A stretch of DNA of 64,000 bases from Lebetimonas natsushimae. GTDB taxonomy: Bacteria > Campylobacterota > Campylobacteria > Campylobacterales > Nautiliaceae. The notes beneath the pieces are model-generated. The model saw only the letters and a list, made by a program, of their open reading frames with translations, searched no databases and had not been told where the DNA came from. The position numbers and the translations under genes are program-made. This document shows positions 35,311 to 45,672 of this stretch, in pieces; position 1 is the stretch's first letter, and every line of letters starts with the position of its first letter. The DNA lies in the NCBI RefSeq assembly GCF_002335445.1, contig NZ_BDME01000002.1, positions 186,001 through 250,000 on the forward strand, in the 5' to 3' direction.

Positions 35311-36210
35311 ATGAAAATTGTTTTTATGGGAAGCCCTGATTATGCGGTAAAAATACTTGATGGTTTAGTTGAAAATTTTGAAGTTGTTGCGGTTTATACT
35401 CAGCCGGATAAACCGGTTGGCAGAAAAAAAATATTAACCCCAACACCTGTTAAAAAATATGTTCTTGAAAAAGGAATTCCTGTTTTTACACCTACAAAAC
35501 TTAATGTAGATGAGATTAAAAATTTTAATCCCGATTTTATTGTTGTAGCGGCTTATGGGATAATTTTAAAAAAAGATGTGTTGGAGATTGCCCCGTGTAT
35601 TAATCTTCATGCCTCGCTTTTGCCAAAATACAGAGGAGCAAGTCCTATTCAGAGTGCTATTTTAAACGGGGATAAATATACAGGTGTAACTTCCATGCTT
35701 ATGGATGAGGGGCTTGATACAGGAGATATTTTGGTTTGGGATTATACAGAGGTGGATAACAAAACAAGTATGGATTTATTTAATGAATTAGCTGATATTG
35801 CCGCTAAGCAAATTGTTTATACGATAAAAAATTTTGATAATATTAAGCCTCTTCCTCAAATAGATGCTTTAAGCTCTTATGCCCCTAAAATTAAAAAAGA
35901 AGATGGGTTTGTTGATTTCATCTCAGCACTTATTATGGATAGAAAATATAGAGCTTTTCAGCCTTGGCCCGGGATTTTTTGTGACAAATTTAAAATCAAT
36001 AAAATGAAATTAGTTGATACCGATTCAACTAATATAAAAGGACAAATAATTGATATTGATAATGAAGGGGTTGTTGTAGGGTGTAAAAAAGGAATGGTAA
36101 AACTTATAAAAATTCAGGTACCGGGTAAAAAAGAAATAAGAGCAATTGATTATATAAACGGTAAAAGACTAAAAATTGGAGACAATATATTAACGCAAAA
36201 TGAAAAGTGA
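35311..36210 (+). CDS. fmt: methionyl-tRNA formyltransferase
   Basis: 299 residues. It formylates initiator Met-tRNA using 10-formyl-tetrahydrofolate. The N-terminal catalytic domain has MGSPDYAVKIL, the active-site stretch NLHASLLPKYRGASPIQ (Asn, His and the SLLP loop) and the catalytic Asp in DEGLDTGDIL. A C-terminal OB-like domain follows (KEDGFVDF...QPWPG). AAAAAAGG precedes the ATG, with TAAAAT close upstream. birA overlaps the end by 11 bases. Confidence 0.96.
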   Translation: MKIVFMGSPDYAVKILDGLVENFEVVAVYTQPDKPVGRKKILTPTPVKKYVLEKGIPVFTPTKLNVDEIKNFNPDFIVVAAYGIILKKDVLEIAPCINLHASLLPKYRGASPIQSAILNGDKYTGVTSMLMDEGLDTGDILVWDYTEVDNKTSMDLFNELADIAAKQIVYTIKNFDNIKPLPQIDALSSYAPKIKKEDGFVDFISALIMDRKYRAFQPWPGIFCDKFKINKMKLVDTDSTNIKGQIIDIDNEGVVVGCKKGMVKLIKIQVPGKKEIRAIDYINGKRLKIGDNILTQNEK

Positions 36211-36233
36211 AAAATTAAAAATTAAAAATGAAA
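36199..36233 (+). repeat. AT-rich dispersed repeat, copy 2, used as coding sequence
   Basis: Blocks of AATGAAAAGTG / AAAAATT / AAAAATT / AAAAATG at the fmt-birA junction supply the birA start codon and its first dozen residues (MKSEKLKIKNEI). Confidence 0.5.
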
Positions 36234-36832
36234 TTTGGAATATAATTTATTTTGATGAAATTAGCTCAACTCAAAAATATTTGCTTAATAATTTAAATAA
36301 ATTTAATTTACCTGTTTGTGTTTGGAGCGAATTTCAGACAGACGGGATTGGAAGCAGGGGAAATAAATGGCTAGGAGAGAGGGGAAATCTTTTTTTTTCG
36401 TTTGCTATAAAAAACAATTTTGATGTACCGCTTCAGAGTTTTTCCATATTTTTTGCATATATTATGAAAAAAAATCTTGAAAAATATAATATCAAGCTGT
36501 TAATGAAATGGCCAAACGACTTATATACTAAAAATTTAAAAAAAGTATGCGGTGTTTTGACTAATTTAAAAAAAAATGTTTTGGTAGTAGGAATAGGGCT
36601 TAATACTAAAAAATCACCTTTAAAAAATTTTGACGGGTTGGATTTAAAAATAAAAAATGATAAAATTCTAAAAAGCTTTTTAGAAAATGTCTATAAATAT
36701 TCTTGGAAAGACATTATAGAAGAATATAAAAAAGAATTTGATAAAACTAAAAGTTTATTTGATATTTATGGTGATTTGCAAAACGATGGCAGTTTAAAAA
36801 TCAAAAATGAAAAGGTTTATTCAAAAAGATGA
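36200..36832 (+). CDS. birA: biotin-[acetyl-CoA-carboxylase] ligase (class I BirA)
   Basis: 210 residues. It attaches biotin to the carboxylase carrier protein by way of biotinyl-AMP. The ligase motifs are GIGSRGNKWLGERGNLFFS (the GRGRxGRxW loop in a variant form) and KWPNDLYTKNLKKVCGVL with the biotin-binding Lys. There is no N-terminal DNA-binding domain, so it is not an operon repressor. The first ~12 residues come from the AT-rich dispersed repeat. The body starts at IWNIIYFDEISSTQKYL, the usual ligase beginning. It overlaps fmt by 11 and parA by 4 bases. Confidence 0.9.
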   Translation: MKSEKLKIKNEIWNIIYFDEISSTQKYLLNNLNKFNLPVCVWSEFQTDGIGSRGNKWLGERGNLFFSFAIKNNFDVPLQSFSIFFAYIMKKNLEKYNIKLLMKWPNDLYTKNLKKVCGVLTNLKKNVLVVGIGLNTKKSPLKNFDGLDLKIKNDKILKSFLENVYKYSWKDIIEEYKKEFDKTKSLFDIYGDLQNDGSLKIKNEKVYSKR

Positions 36833-37608
36833 TAGAAATAATATCTGTAGCAAATCAAAAGGGCGGTGTGGGAAAAACTACAACGGCTGTAAATTTAGCA
36901 GCTTCTATTGCAATAAATGAAAAAAAAGTGCTTTTAATTGATGCGGACCCTCAGGCAAACACCACTTCATCTTTAGGATTTTATAAAAGTGATTATGAAT
37001 TTAATCTTTATCATGTATTAATTGGTTCTAAATCCATAAATGAGGTTATATTAAATACTAAAATACCGACTCTCGATCTAGTGCCTTCCAATATCGGGCT
37101 TGTAGGAATTGAAAGAGAATTTGATGAACTTGAGGATAAAGAGCTTGTACTTAAGAAAAAATTAAAAGAATTAAATACAGATTATGATTATATTATAATT
37201 GATACTCCTCCGACTCTCGGGATTATTACTATTAATGCTTTAAGTGCTAGTGACAGTGTGATTATACCTGTTCAAACCGAATATTTTGCTCTTGAAGGGC
37301 TAGGGCAGCTTCTTCAGACTATAAAGCTTCTTAGACGTACTAAAAACCCTAAGCTTAAAATTAAAGGAATTCTTCCTACGATGTATACGAAATCTAACAA
37401 TCTCTCAAAGCAAGTACTTCATGATATTATAAAACATTTTAGGGATAATATGTTTAAAACAGATGATAAATTTATAGTAATACCAAGAAATGTCCGCCTC
37501 GCAGAAGCCCCTAGCTTTGGAATGCCTGTAATTTCTTATGATGTTAAAAGTTCAGGAGCTATTGCTTACGAACTTTTAGCAAAAACTATTTTGGAGAATA
37601 ATAAATGA
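36829..37608 (+). CDS. parA: chromosome-partitioning ATPase ParA (Soj)
   Basis: 259 residues of the chromosomal Soj type. The deviant Walker A is KGGVGKTTTAVNLA near residue 10, followed by LLIDADPQANTT and DYIIIDTPPTLG for Mg and ATP. There is no N-terminal DNA-binding extension of plasmid P1/F type. With ParB it drives segregation of the origin region. It overlaps birA and parB by four bases each; parAB next to the ATP synthase genes is the usual Campylobacterota order. Confidence 0.95.
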   Translation: MIEIISVANQKGGVGKTTTAVNLAASIAINEKKVLLIDADPQANTTSSLGFYKSDYEFNLYHVLIGSKSINEVILNTKIPTLDLVPSNIGLVGIEREFDELEDKELVLKKKLKELNTDYDYIIIDTPPTLGIITINALSASDSVIIPVQTEYFALEGLGQLLQTIKLLRRTKNPKLKIKGILPTMYTKSNNLSKQVLHDIIKHFRDNMFKTDDKFIVIPRNVRLAEAPSFGMPVISYDVKSSGAIAYELLAKTILENNK

Positions 37609-38429
37609 AAAGGCTTGGTAAAGGTTTGGGAGCAATTTTGGCTGATGTGGAAGCCGGATATTTAAAAGATTTACCTGAAGAAGGTTTAAATCAAATTGAA
37701 ATTGAAAAAATAAAACCTAATCCTTTTCAGCCAAGAAAAGAATTTGATGAAAAATCTATTGAAGAGTTGGCTACTTCAATAGATAGATACGGACTCTTAC
37801 AGCCGATAGTTGTTATAAAAGATAGTGGAAATTATATATTAGTGGCGGGGGAGAGAAGATTAAGGGCAGTTAAGAAATTAGGTAAAAAGGATATTAAAGC
37901 AATAGTTCTTGATATCGATTTAAATGAACTTAGGGAATTTGCATTAATTGAAAATATTCAAAGAGAAAATTTAAATCCTATAGAAATTGCAAAATCATTA
38001 AAAAGCCTTATTGAAGAACATAATTACACCCATGAAGAGCTTGCTAAAATAATTTCTAAAAGCAGAAGTTATGTAACCAATCTGTTGAGATTGCTTAGTT
38101 TACCTGAGTATGTACAGGAAAAAGTTAAAAATAATGAAATAAGTGTAGGACATGCAAAAATAATGGCCAATTTAGATGAAAATGAAATAAAACATGTTAT
38201 AAGTGAAATTAATAATAAAAAATTAAATGTAAGAGAAACTGAAAATTTAATTAACAAAATAAAAAATAAAAAAGAAAATAAAGAGATAATACCAGAAGTT
38301 ACAGTTTTATCTGAAAAATTAAAAAATTTAGGTTTAAAAGTGGAAATAGGCAATAAATATATTAAAATATTATGGAAAAATGAAAAAGATAGAGAAAAAT
38401 TAAAAAAATTGATTGATTTAATAAGTTAA
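37605..38429 (+). CDS. parB: chromosome-partitioning protein ParB (Spo0J)
   Basis: 274 residues. The N-terminal CTPase/ParB domain has KPNPFQPRKEFDEKSIEELA, LLQPIVV and the GERRLRAVKKLG and ENIQRENLNPIE boxes. The helix-turn-helix for parS binding is at ~130-160 (LAKIISKSRSYVTNLLRLL). The C-terminal dimerisation domain is short and Lys-rich. No TTTCACGTGAAA-type parS site was seen in the window. It ends 31 bases before atpF'. Confidence 0.95.
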   Translation: MKRLGKGLGAILADVEAGYLKDLPEEGLNQIEIEKIKPNPFQPRKEFDEKSIEELATSIDRYGLLQPIVVIKDSGNYILVAGERRLRAVKKLGKKDIKAIVLDIDLNELREFALIENIQRENLNPIEIAKSLKSLIEEHNYTHEELAKIISKSRSYVTNLLRLLSLPEYVQEKVKNNEISVGHAKIMANLDENEIKHVISEINNKKLNVRETENLINKIKNKKENKEIIPEVTVLSEKLKNLGLKVEIGNKYIKILWKNEKDREKLKKLIDLIS

Positions 38430-38436
38430 AATTATG

Positions 38437-38459
38437 TAAAATTTCAAAAAAGGAGAATT
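38437..38459 (+). promoter_or_regulatory. -10 box of the ATP synthase operon
   Basis: TAAAAT at 38437-38442 and AAAAAAGGAG before the ATG at 38461. The only gap between parB and atpF' is 31 bases, so this is the sole room for a separate promoter. Confidence 0.45.
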
Positions 38460-38460
38460 T

Positions 38461-38886
38461 ATGCTTGAAATTAATATATGGCTGATGTTAAGTGTAGCTG
38501 TGATTTTTTTAGTTACAATGTTTTTTTTGAATCAGTGGTTGTTTAAGCCATTAGTTTCTTTTATGGAAGAGAGGGAAGTAAAACTTCAAGAACAAATGAA
38601 AATGATTAATTCCAATTCGGAAGATACGGAGAAATTGGAAAAAGAAATTGAAGAAATTTTAAACAACGCTAAAAAAGAAGCTGCTAAAATTAGGGAAGAG
38701 GCAAGGGTAAAAGCTTTAGAAGAACTGCAGGAGCTAAAAGATAAAAAACAGGCTGAAATAGAAGAAGCTAAGGTTAAATTAGCAGAAGAAATTGAAAAAG
38801 AAAAACAGAGAATTCTAAATGAGTTAAGTAAAGAAAGCAGTGAAATTAAATCTATGATTGAAAATAAATTAAGGAATGTGGCATGA
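38461..38886 (+). CDS. atpF': ATP synthase subunit b' (first b-type stator subunit)
   Basis: 141 residues: an N-terminal membrane helix (WLMLSVAVIFLVTMFFLNQW) followed by a long charged coiled coil. It is one of two b-type genes in a row, as in Campylobacterota and photosynthetic bacteria, where b and b' form a heterodimeric peripheral stalk. The phrase NQWLFKPLVSFMEERE at the membrane exit is typical. It overlaps atpF by four bases. Subunits a and c (atpB, atpE) are not in this cluster. Confidence 0.92.
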   Translation: MLEINIWLMLSVAVIFLVTMFFLNQWLFKPLVSFMEEREVKLQEQMKMINSNSEDTEKLEKEIEEILNNAKKEAAKIREEARVKALEELQELKDKKQAEIEEAKVKLAEEIEKEKQRILNELSKESSEIKSMIENKLRNVA

Positions 38887-39386
38887 AAAAAATAGCAGTT
38901 TTATCGCTTATTTTCAGTGCAGTTTTATTTGCAGGTGAATCATCAATTAGCGGAACGGATATTGTGCCAAGGACTATTAACTTTTTAATTTTTGTTGCTA
39001 TTCTTTGGTATTTGGTTGGTAACAAGGCAGTGGAGTTTTTTAGAAAAAGAAAAGAAAATATTGCTGCAAAATTTCAGGAGGTTGAAAATAAGTTAAGAGA
39101 GGCGAAAGCTAAAAAAGAAGAATTGGAAGCTAAACTTGAAGAAGCAAAAGTTACAGCTAAAAATATAATTGAAGATTCAAAAAATGAAGCAACCGTAATT
39201 TATAATAAAATTATGGAAGATGGGAAATTAGAACTTTCCGCAATGGATAAATTGTTTGAATCATATAAAGAAAATGAATTAAGAAAAGCTAAAAAAGCAA
39301 TTGTTAAAAAATTCCTTGAGGATGTATTGAAAGACATTCATATCAGCAGTGAAGAAGCTGCAAAACTTATATTAAAGGCTGCATAA
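38883..39386 (+). CDS. atpF: ATP synthase subunit b
   Basis: 167 residues. A cleavable-looking hydrophobic N-terminus (KKIAVLSLIFSAVLFAG) precedes the true membrane helix (TINFLIFVAILWYLVGNKAVEFF). The long amphipathic stalk follows (KKEELEAKLEEAKVTAKNI). An extra N-terminal hydrophobic stretch is common in the Campylobacterota b subunit. It forms the stator with b' and delta and overlaps both neighbours. Confidence 0.93.
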   Translation: MKKIAVLSLIFSAVLFAGESSISGTDIVPRTINFLIFVAILWYLVGNKAVEFFRKRKENIAAKFQEVENKLREAKAKKEELEAKLEEAKVTAKNIIEDSKNEATVIYNKIMEDGKLELSAMDKLFESYKENELRKAKKAIVKKFLEDVLKDIHISSEEAAKLILKAA

Positions 39387-39901
39387 TGGTAATAGAAAAA
39401 TATACAAAGGCATTAATTAGTTCTTTAAATAAAGATGAGCAAAAAGAAATATTTGAAGCTTTAAAAAAATTAGCACTTTTAAGTAAAAATCAGAAATTTA
39501 TTTTGATATTGAAATCTCCGCTTTTATCTCAAGAAGAAAAAATCAATTTTGTTAAAGAGTTAACGAATTGTTCAAATCAAAAATTTGTTAATTTTATTCA
39601 TATTCTACTTGAAAATAAAAGAATTGATTTATTAAAAGATATTTTTAAAAATTATTATGCCAAATTAGCGTTTTTAAACAATACGTTTGAAGGTGTAGTA
39701 GAGGGTGAAATTAGTGAAGATACATTAAAAGCTTTAGAAGAAAAACTTTCATCTAAATTTAATGCTATAATTAAACTGAATTTAGAAAAGAAAGACATAA
39801 ATGGGATTAAAGTTTTTGTTGACGTTTTAAATGTTGAAGTTGCAATTGATGAAAATAGAATTAAACAAGATATAATTACAGATATCTTAAAAGCAATCTA
39901 A
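39386..39901 (+). CDS. atpH: ATP synthase subunit delta
   Basis: 171 residues, helical N-terminal domain (YTKALISSLNKDEQKEIFEA) and a C-terminal alpha/beta part ending DENRIKQDIITDILKAI, which matches the delta (OSCP) signature around Gly-Gly/Ile with divergence. It links the top of the alpha3beta3 head to the peripheral stalk. It overlaps atpF by one base and lies 15 bases before atpA. Confidence 0.92.
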   Translation: MVIEKYTKALISSLNKDEQKEIFEALKKLALLSKNQKFILILKSPLLSQEEKINFVKELTNCSNQKFVNFIHILLENKRIDLLKDIFKNYYAKLAFLNNTFEGVVEGEISEDTLKALEEKLSSKFNAIIKLNLEKKDINGIKVFVDVLNVEVAIDENRIKQDIITDILKAI

Positions 39902-39916
39902 AAGAAAGGAGTATAT

Positions 39917-41416
39917 GTGGTACAAGAAATCACTTCAATCATAAAAGAGAGAATCGAAAATTTCGATTTAAAAGTTGACGTTGAAGAAGTAGGTAAAGTA
40001 ATTTATTCTGCTGATGGTATTGCTAAAGTTTACGGTTTAACAAATGCAATGGCTGGTGAAATGGTAGAATTCGAAACAGGTGAAAAAGGTTTGGTGTTTA
40101 ACTTAGAAGCCGACAATGTTGGTGTTGTTGTACTTGGAAAAGGTACAGACATTACAGAAGGAAGCTCTGTAAAAAGACTTGGAAGACTTATTTCAGTGCC
40201 TGTTGGGGAAGCTTTAATAGGTAGGGTTGTAAATGCTTTAGGTGAGCCAATCGATGGTAAAGGGGCTATAGAAGCGGCTGAATACAGATATGTTGAAGAA
40301 AAAGCGCCAGGAATTATGGCTAGAAAATCTGTTCATGAACCACTTCAAACAGGTCTTAAAGCAATTGATGCATTAGTTCCAATCGGAAGAGGTCAAAGGG
40401 AATTAATTATTGGGGATAGACAAACTGGTAAAACTACTGTTGCAATTGATACAATTATCAACCAAAAAGGTCAGGATGTAATCTGTATTTATGTTGCAGT
40501 AGGTCAAAAACAATCAACTGTTGCAAATATTGTAAGAACACTTGAAGAACACGGAGCAATGGAATATACAATTGTTGTAAACGCCAGTGCATCTGAAGCT
40601 GCTTCACTTAAATTTTTAGCACCGTACGCTGGTGTAACAATGGGTGAATATTTCAGAGATAACGGAAAACATGCATTAATCGTATATGATGATTTAAGTA
40701 AACATGCTGATGCTTACAGAGAAATGTCACTTCTTTTAAGAAGACCTCCAGGAAGAGAAGCATATCCAGGGGATGTATTCTACTTGCATAGTAGATTACT
40801 TGAAAGAGCGGCTAAACTTAATGATAAATTAGGAGCTGGAAGCCTTACAGCACTTCCAATTATTGAAACAAAAGGTGGTGATGTAGCCGCATATATTCCA
40901 ACAAACGTAATTTCAATTACAGATGGACAAATTTTCCTTGAAACTAATTTATTCAACAAAGGTATAAGACCTGCTATTAATGTTGGTTTATCTGTTTCAA
41001 GGGTTGGTGGTGCGGCTCAAATTAAAGCTATGAAACAAGTTGCCGGTACACTAAGACTTGATCTTGCTCAATACAGAGAACTAGAAGCATTTGCCCAGTT
41101 TGCAAGTGACCTTGACGAAGCAAGTAGAAAACAGCTTGAACGTGGTCAAAGATTAGTAGAAGTTCTAAAACAACCGGCAAATCAACCGTTACCGGTAGAA
41201 AAACAGGTGGTTATCATTTATGCAGGTACTAGAGGTTATTTAGATGATATATCTGTTAAAAGTGTAAGAAAATTTGAAGATGAACTATATCCATTCATTG
41301 AAGCAAAATATCCTCAAATTTTTGAAAATATTAGAAGTAAAAAACAAATTGACAGTGAAACCGAAGAATTACTTAAAAAAGCCCTAGAAGAATTTAAAAC
41401 TCAGTTTGAGGGATAA
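39917..41416 (+). CDS. atpA: ATP synthase subunit alpha
   Basis: 499 residues. The P-loop is [15 protein letters not shown] near residue 170 and the arginine finger lies in the conserved [17 protein letters not shown] stretch. It is the non-catalytic nucleotide-binding subunit of F1. The start is GTG at 39917 with GAAAGGAG five bases upstream; an out-of-frame ATG at 39915 should be ignored. Part of atpF'FHAGDC. Confidence 0.97.
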   Translation: MVQEITSIIKERIENFDLKVDVEEVGKVIYSADGIAKVYGLTNAMAGEMVEFETGEKGLVFNLEADNVGVVVLGKGTDITEGSSVKRLGRLISVPVGEALIGRVVNALGEPIDGKGAIEAAEYRYVEEKAPGIMARKSVHEPLQTGLKAIDALVPIGRGQRELIIGDRQTGKTTVAIDTIINQKGQDVICIYVAVGQKQSTVANIVRTLEEHGAMEYTIVVNASASEAASLKFLAPYAGVTMGEYFRDNGKHALIVYDDLSKHADAYREMSLLLRRPPGREAYPGDVFYLHSRLLERAAKLNDKLGAGSLTALPIIETKGGDVAAYIPTNVISITDGQIFLETNLFNKGIRPAINVGLSVSRVGGAAQIKAMKQVAGTLRLDLAQYRELEAFAQFASDLDEASRKQLERGQRLVEVLKQPANQPLPVEKQVVIIYAGTRGYLDDISVKSVRKFEDELYPFIEAKYPQIFENIRSKKQIDSETEELLKKALEEFKTQFEG

Positions 41417-41429
41417 GAAGGGATTTTAA

Positions 41430-42305
41430 ATGGCAACTTTAAAAGAGTTAAAACAAAAAATAAGCAGTGTAAAAAACACACAAAAAACAACTAGAGCAAT
41501 GAAACTGGTTTCTACTGCCAAATTAAAAAGAGCAGAAGAAGCCTTGATTCGCTCTAGGGATTATGCAAGAAAAATTGATGAAGTATTGCATGATATTTCA
41601 GCAAAATTATCAGCGGTAAAAGATGTTATAGATTTAAGAGCTTTTGCTAAAGTGGATATTAAAAAAGTAGATTTAATAGTTATTACCGCTGATAAAGGTT
41701 TATGTGGTGGATTTAATATTCATACAATTAAATCGACTCTTAATTTAATAAAAGAGCTTAAAGATAAAAAAGTTAAAATAAGACTAAAAGTAATTGGTAA
41801 AAAAGCGGTTGAATATTTTAAATTTGTCGGTATAGAAATGAATGAAGAAATTATTGGCCTTTCTTCTGCTCCAAATTATGACAGAGCAAAAGAAATTATT
41901 GAAGAGAGTTATCATGATTATGTAAATGAAGATATAGACAATATAATTTTAATTTATAACGGTTATGTAAATAAACTTACACAAAAAGTTCATATTAAGG
42001 AACTTTTACCAATTGAAGTTGAAGAAGAAGAAAATGATGTTTATCTTGAAGTAGAACCAGATCAGGATTACGAAGTTATTCTTGAAACTTTAGTTAAACA
42101 ATATTTAGAATATTCATTGTATTTTGCATTACTTGATTCACTCGCCGCAGAACACAGTGCAAGAATGCAAGCAATGGATGCTGCAACAAATAATGCAAAA
42201 GAGATGGTTCATCAACTAACTCTTGAATTTAACAAAGTAAGACAAGAGAGTGTTACAAGAGAATTAATTGAAATAGTAACCGCTATTGAAGCAATGAAAA
42301 AATAA
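41430..42305 (+). CDS. atpG: ATP synthase subunit gamma
   Basis: 291 residues, the usual length. The N-terminal coiled-coil helix MATLKELKQKISSVKNTQKTT and the C-terminal helix AMDAATNNAKEMVHQLTLEFNKVRQ form the rotor shaft, and TADKGLCGGFN is the family's central motif. It transmits rotation of the c-ring to the catalytic sites. It lies between atpA and atpD with 13- and 9-base gaps. Confidence 0.97.
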   Translation: MATLKELKQKISSVKNTQKTTRAMKLVSTAKLKRAEEALIRSRDYARKIDEVLHDISAKLSAVKDVIDLRAFAKVDIKKVDLIVITADKGLCGGFNIHTIKSTLNLIKELKDKKVKIRLKVIGKKAVEYFKFVGIEMNEEIIGLSSAPNYDRAKEIIEESYHDYVNEDIDNIILIYNGYVNKLTQKVHIKELLPIEVEEEENDVYLEVEPDQDYEVILETLVKQYLEYSLYFALLDSLAAEHSARMQAMDAATNNAKEMVHQLTLEFNKVRQESVTRELIEIVTAIEAMKK

Positions 42306-43718
<1,413 letters not shown>

Positions 43719-43727
43719 AGGTAAAAA

Positions 43728-44102
43728 ATGACAGCAGAAATCGTTACACCTCTTGGAAAAGTTTTTGAAGGTGAAATTAAAGAAGCTTATTTTCCTGGTA
43801 TAGAAGGGGAATTCGGGGTATTGGAAAACCATGCCCCTTTGGTTACTTCTTTAGCACCTGGGGTTATTACTTTAATAAAACCTGATGGTAAAAAGGAAAT
43901 TATTGCTATTGATAAAGGTTATGTAGAAGTTACACCAAATAAGGTTAATGTGTTAATTTCTACAGCAGTACCAGTCAGTGGTCCTGATGAAAGCGAAATT
44001 GCCAAAAAACTAGAAGAAGCAAAAAAACTTCTAAGAGATGCAATTTCAAGTGATACATTATATGCTAATGTTGAAGCAAAGATAGAAAGTGCAATTAGAT
44101 AA
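43728..44102 (+). CDS. atpC: ATP synthase subunit epsilon
   Basis: 124 residues: the N-terminal beta-sandwich (EIVTPLGKVFEGEIKEAYFP, then GEFGVLENHAPLVTSL) and a short C-terminal helical part. It caps the rotor on gamma and in many species restrains ATP hydrolysis. Its last 14 bases overlap the start of tolQ, so the Tol genes may be read from the ATP synthase message. Confidence 0.95.
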   Translation: MTAEIVTPLGKVFEGEIKEAYFPGIEGEFGVLENHAPLVTSLAPGVITLIKPDGKKEIIAIDKGYVEVTPNKVNVLISTAVPVSGPDESEIAKKLEEAKKLLRDAISSDTLYANVEAKIESAIR

Positions 44103-44637
44103 TATTCTGGCTAATCCTATAAACATTGTTGTTTTAGGATGGCTCGGAATTTATCTTTTTTTTGTTTTTTTTATTTTTTTTTATAAGTATTTAACACTTG
44201 CCTCTTGGATAAAGAACGAAGAAGAATCGCTAAATACATTGCTTATGAGTAAAAATTTTTCTATAAAGTCCTCTTTAAAAACATGTATTGAAAATAAAAT
44301 CATTAATAAATATTCTTTTAATGCCTGTATTGAAGCTGCCAAGAAAAAGGCAAATAATTTTATTATATTTTTAAGTATTGTTGCCTCAACCGCACCTTTT
44401 ATCGGATTATTCGGTACTGTTATAGGAATTTTACAAGCTTTTAATTCCATGGAAAAAGTAACTACTATTAATATGATTGCACCCTCAATTGCAGATGCTC
44501 TGATTGCAACGGCTATAGGTATAGTAACCGCGGTACCCGCATACAGTTTTCATCAGATACTTTCAAAGAAAGTGGATGATTTAATAACAATACTCAAAAT
44601 TCAAAGGGATGTGTATTTAGCTGATGAAAAAGCCTGA
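44089..44637 (+). CDS. tolQ: TolQ/ExbB-family proton-channel protein
   Basis: 182 residues with three membrane helices. The TolQ/ExbB/MotA channel region is ASTAPFIGLFGTVIGILQAF with a following helix PSIADALIATAIGIVTAVPA. It uses the proton gradient with TolR to energise the Tol-Pal system. The start is GTG at 44089 inside the end of atpC; the ribosome site is weak, suggesting translational coupling. The complete tolR-tolA-like-tolB-pal set downstream favours TolQ over ExbB. Confidence 0.9.
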   Translation: MQLDNILANPINIVVLGWLGIYLFFVFFIFFYKYLTLASWIKNEEESLNTLLMSKNFSIKSSLKTCIENKIINKYSFNACIEAAKKKANNFIIFLSIVASTAPFIGLFGTVIGILQAFNSMEKVTTINMIAPSIADALIATAIGIVTAVPAYSFHQILSKKVDDLITILKIQRDVYLADEKA

Positions 44638-45001
44638 ACTTAATATAACCCCTTTTGTAGATATTATGCTGGTTTTATTAGCCATTTTAATGGTGTCTGT
44701 AACAATGAGCACCTATCAGGAAAAAAGTGTAAATCTTCCAGAAGGAAGTAAAACAACTCCTGCAGTTAAAAAAGCTTCTATAAACATTGTAATTACCAAA
44801 GATTTAAAAGTTTTTGTAAATAAACAGGAGTTTTCTTTAAATGATTTTTTAGAAAATTTTAATTTGAAATATGGAAATTTTAACAAAAACGCATTGGTAT
44901 ATATTGCGGCTGATAAGAATATCAGATATGAATATTTTATGAAAGTATATGCTGCGGTTGTTAAAACTGGATTTACCCAGATAGGATTACTTACTAAATG
45001 A
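44624..45001 (+). CDS. tolR: TolR/ExbD-family protein
   Basis: 125 residues with one N-terminal membrane helix. The protonatable Asp is in ITPFVDIMLVLLAILMV, the family hallmark. The periplasmic part (KASINIVITKDLKVFVNKQ) fits TolR. It overlaps tolQ by 14 bases and the TolA-like gene by four. Confidence 0.92.
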   Translation: MKKPELNITPFVDIMLVLLAILMVSVTMSTYQEKSVNLPEGSKTTPAVKKASINIVITKDLKVFVNKQEFSLNDFLENFNLKYGNFNKNALVYIAADKNIRYEYFMKVYAAVVKTGFTQIGLLTK

Positions 45002-45672
45002 GGGTTTTTGTTTCACTGATTTTAACTCTTTTTTTTTATTCTCTTATTGTTTACTTCTTTTTCTTAATATTTAATAAACCAAAACCGAAACAGGAAGTGT
45101 TAATTCATACTGCAATTGTACTGCAGAATAAAACTAAATCTGTAATTAATAATCATGCTAAAAAAACGGAAATTCCTAAAAAAAAGTCTGTTAAAAAAAC
45201 GGTAAAAACCGTTAAAAAAGTAAAAAAAGGTTCCAAATCCGCTTTTACCAAAGGCGGTGAAGTGAATTTTAACGATATATTCAAGAATGTAAAATATAAT
45301 GTTGATAGTAAAAAACTACATCAAAAAAAGCAACTTGAAATGAGTAGATTTAAAGGAATAGAAAAAAACTTAAAAAAAGTAAAATTGATAAATTTTGATA
45401 TTTCATATACTAATAGTGGAGGCAGCGTCAGTGATAAGGATATTGAAAATATAATTGCAAAAAAATTATCTCCTATCTGGGATTCAATTTCAAATATTGC
45501 CGGTGAATATGCTAAAATAAATATTATTTTTAATGGTACTGTGAATGTAAATATAATAGAAAGTAATTTACCTGATGATAAGCAAAATCTGTTAATAGAA
45601 AAAATAAAAGATTTAAAATTTGATAAAAATTTTAATATAACAGTAAAATTTATAACAAAGGCTAATAAATGA
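44998..45672 (+). CDS. TolA-like envelope-spanning protein
   Basis: 224 residues: a membrane helix at ~4-22 (LILTLFFYSLIVYFFFLIF), a Lys-rich linker (KKTVKTVKKVKKGSK) and a C-terminal alpha/beta domain (SPIWDSISNIAGEYAKINI... KFDKNFNITVKF) of TonB/TolA type. The linker is much shorter than in E. coli TolA. Its place between tolR and tolB makes TolA the natural reading, bridging TolQR to Pal. Sequence identity to known TolA is low, so the symbol is omitted. Confidence 0.75.
   Translation: MRVFVSLILTLFFYSLIVYFFFLIFNKPKPKQEVLIHTAIVLQNKTKSVINNHAKKTEIPKKKSVKKTVKTVKKVKKGSKSAFTKGGEVNFNDIFKNVKYNVDSKKLHQKKQLEMSRFKGIEKNLKKVKLINFDISYTNSGGSVSDKDIENIIAKKLSPIWDSISNIAGEYAKINIIFNGTVNVNIIESNLPDDKQNLLIEKIKDLKFDKNFNITVKFITKANK

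Noticed and set aside
36829-38429. parS site next to parAB
   Set aside because: No TTTCACGTGAAA-like palindrome seen here or elsewhere in the window; sites may lie nearer the origin.
39915-39917. ATG start for atpA at 39915
   Set aside because: Out of frame; the GTG at 39917 reads into the conserved subunit.
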